Shown: positions 4,605 through 5,507 of the stretch, in pieces | Layout: the number at the start of each line of letters is the position of its first letter | Position numbering within the stretch: position 1 is the stretch's first letter | Assembly (NCBI GenBank): GCA_024762915.1 | Contig: JANTGL010000196.1 | Location: 1 to 5,507, forward strand | DNA: 5,507 nucleotides | Source: Bacteroidales bacterium | Lineage (GTDB): Bacteria; Bacteroidota; Bacteroidia; Bacteroidales; JAADGE01 | Direction: 5' to 3' | Notes under the pieces: model-generated | Database searches by the model: none | What the model was told of the DNA's origin: nothing | The model's input: the letters and a program-made list of their open reading frames with translations, nothing else | Made by a program: the position numbers and the translations under genes

Positions 4605-5396
4605 TTAATATCCGCCTTCCGATTTTTTTCCGGTAACAATAGCCACTCCGGCACCTGCACCGATACGTGTTGCTCCGGCTTTTATCATGGCAATTGCCGA
4701 ATTATAATCTCTGATTCCGCCGCTTGCTTTAACACCCATTTCAGGACCGACGGTACGACGCATTAATTCAATATCTTCAATGGTTGCTCCGCCGCCGCCG
4801 AAGCCCGTACTTGTTTTCACGAAATCAACACCGACTTTTTTACAAATTTCACAAGCCGTTACTTTTTCACTTTCCGTTAAAAGGTAGGTTTCCAAAATAA
4901 CTTTTAATACCGTGGTGCTGCGACAAGCTCTTTTTACGGCACGAATATCTTCTTCAACATATTTTAAATTCCCTGATTTAAGGGCACTTACACAAATGAC
5001 CATATCAATTTCATTCGCTCCGTTTTCTATGGCATTACGCGTTTCGAATGCTTTTGTTCGACTGTCCGATTCTCCGAGCGGGAAACCGATTACCGAGCAA
5101 ACTTTAACGTCTGTTCCTCGTACTTTCTTCGCAACATAAGAAACCCAACTCGAATTTACGCAAACAGAATAAAAATTATATTTTATTGCTTCATCGCAAA
5201 GTTGATCAAATTGTGTATCAACCGCATTGGGTTTCAATAAAGTATGATCAATATAGCGTGCTAATTCTTGTGTACTTATACCTAATTTAGAGTCGGAAAC
5301 TCCGCTTTTAGTCAAGGCATCTTTTGCCGTCATGTTGTTTTTAATACGAGACATGACTTCGTTTGTAATTTTGTCGATTAATTCGTTGTGATCCAT
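4605..5396 (-). CDS. deoC: Deoxyribose-phosphate aldolase (DERA), short form with N-terminal extension
   Basis: This second DERA should cleave 2-deoxyribose 5-phosphate to glyceraldehyde 3-phosphate and acetaldehyde. The catalytic domain spans about residues 42-255: ARYIDHTLLKP (46-56), SVCVNSSWV (77-85), VCSVIGFPLGES (99-110), NGANEIDMVI (125-134), LKVILET (164-170), VDFVKTSTGFG (190-200), GVKASGGIR (221-229) and RIGAGAGVAIV (244-254). Asp131, Schiff-base Lys194 and Lys223 are all present. The usual phosphate-binding Ser pair after RIG-A/T is replaced by Gly248-Ala249. The protein ends in Tyr263. Short-form DERAs are about 220 residues; this one has about 40 extra at the N-terminus: an amphipathic helix DHNELIDKITNEVMSRIK (2-19) with hydrophobics at 6, 7, 10, 14, 15 and 18, then a polar linker. 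That layout resembles a microcompartment encapsulation peptide, which is an inference. The start at 5396 lies 6 bases after the rpiB stop, indicating tight co-transcription; a start at a later Met (15 or 22) would remove the helix. Confidence 0.93.
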   Translation of the reverse strand: MDHNELIDKITNEVMSRIKNNMTAKDALTKSGVSDSKLGISTQELARYIDHTLLKPNAVDTQFDQLCDEAIKYNFYSVCVNSSWVSYVAKKVRGTDVKVCSVIGFPLGESDSRTKAFETRNAIENGANEIDMVICVSALKSGNLKYVEEDIRAVKRACRSTTVLKVILETYLLTESEKVTACEICKKVGVDFVKTSTGFGGGGATIEDIELMRRTVGPEMGVKASGGIRDYNSAIAMIKAGATRIGAGAGVAIVTGKKSEGGY

Positions 5397-5402
5397 GTTT
5401 CT

Positions 5403-5507
5403 TTATTTTTTCTCTATTGACATCATTTTATTAATTCTGGGCCAGTGTCTGCCGCCTTCAAAATCGGTTTCCAGCCAAAGTTTAACCATGCTGAAAACAT
5501 CTGATTC
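5403..5507 (-). CDS. rpiB: RpiB/LacAB-family sugar-phosphate isomerase, C-terminal part (cut by window edge)
   Basis: Only the last 34 codons and the stop are in the window. They read ESDVFSMVKLWLETDFEGG followed by RHWPRINKMM and a short charged tail. The pattern W-L-x-T-x-F-E-G-G-R-H-x-x-R-I-x-K is the conserved C-terminal signature of ribose 5-phosphate isomerase B and the related LacA/LacB galactose 6-phosphate isomerases. RpiB interconverts ribose 5-phosphate and ribulose 5-phosphate. The N-terminal and catalytic regions, and so the exact substrate class, lie beyond the right edge. The stop codon is 6 bases before the ATG of the extended DERA, so the two are almost certainly one operon acting on pentose phosphates. 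Confidence 0.85.
   Translation of the reverse strand, partial: ESDVFSMVKLWLETDFEGGRHWPRINKMMSIEKK

Noticed and set aside
4584..5139. Plus-strand open frames (4584-4766 and 4912-5139) inside the extended deoC
   Set aside because: Both overlap conserved DERA active-site regions on the other strand and show no family features.
4605..5396. Reading the N-terminal extension of the second DERA as a signal peptide
   Set aside because: Residues 1-20 are highly charged with no continuous hydrophobic core and no cleavage site; an amphipathic helix fits better.
1..5507. CRISPR array, insertion sequence, attachment site or phage genes
   Set aside because: No spaced direct repeats, transposase or integrase, and no duplicated tRNA end, were seen; the tRNA-Lys is followed by deoC rather than a mobile element.

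Overview
The window looks like chromosomal DNA of a Bacteroidota bacterium. The sequence is AT-rich. The start codons lack Shine-Dalgarno sites and are preceded by A/T-rich leaders. Matches to the Bacteroidota sigma-factor box TAnnTTTG lie upstream of several genes, and the lipoprotein and signal-peptide styles and the protein families fit the same phylum. Order or genus cannot be fixed from this sequence. Coding density is high and no gene-free stretch exceeds about 110 bases.

Left third (1-1207, minus strand): a secreted cyclophilin-type peptidyl-prolyl isomerase lipoprotein is followed 26 bases later by the start of pheS (phenylalanyl-tRNA synthetase alpha subunit), which runs off the left edge. 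A short AT-rich divergent control region (1208-1314) holds candidate -7 boxes for both directions, only a few bases apart.

Middle (1315-3874, plus strand): a secreted serpin with an inhibitory-type hinge is followed after 10 bases by a small MazG-like nucleotide pyrophosphohydrolase. Next comes a tRNA-Lys(CUU) gene with its own TAnnTTTG box, and 19 bases after it a long-form (E. coli-like) deoxyribose-phosphate aldolase (DERA). A strong bidirectional hairpin terminator at 3888-3926 closes this unit and also serves the opposing one.

Right third (3981-5507, minus strand): the C-terminus of an RpiB-type sugar-phosphate isomerase enters from the right edge. It is followed after 6 bases by a second, short-form DERA with an extra N-terminal segment of about 40 residues, and then after 30 bases by a small RDD-family membrane protein.

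The most interesting feature is the right-hand unit. The second DERA starts with an amphipathic helix and a polar linker that resemble the encapsulation peptides of bacterial microcompartment (BMC) cargo enzymes, and it sits directly behind rpiB. DERA plus RpiB is the enzyme pair that marks the 'sugar phosphate utilising' (SPU) class of BMC loci. No shell-protein gene is visible here, so this is a hypothesis that the sequence to the right of the window would decide. The first DERA, convergent with it and without the extension, would then be the cytosolic housekeeping enzyme. Other points of note are the serpin reactive loop, a U-U mismatch in the tRNA-Lys anticodon stem, and the replacement of the usual phosphate-binding Ser-Ser pair in both DERAs.
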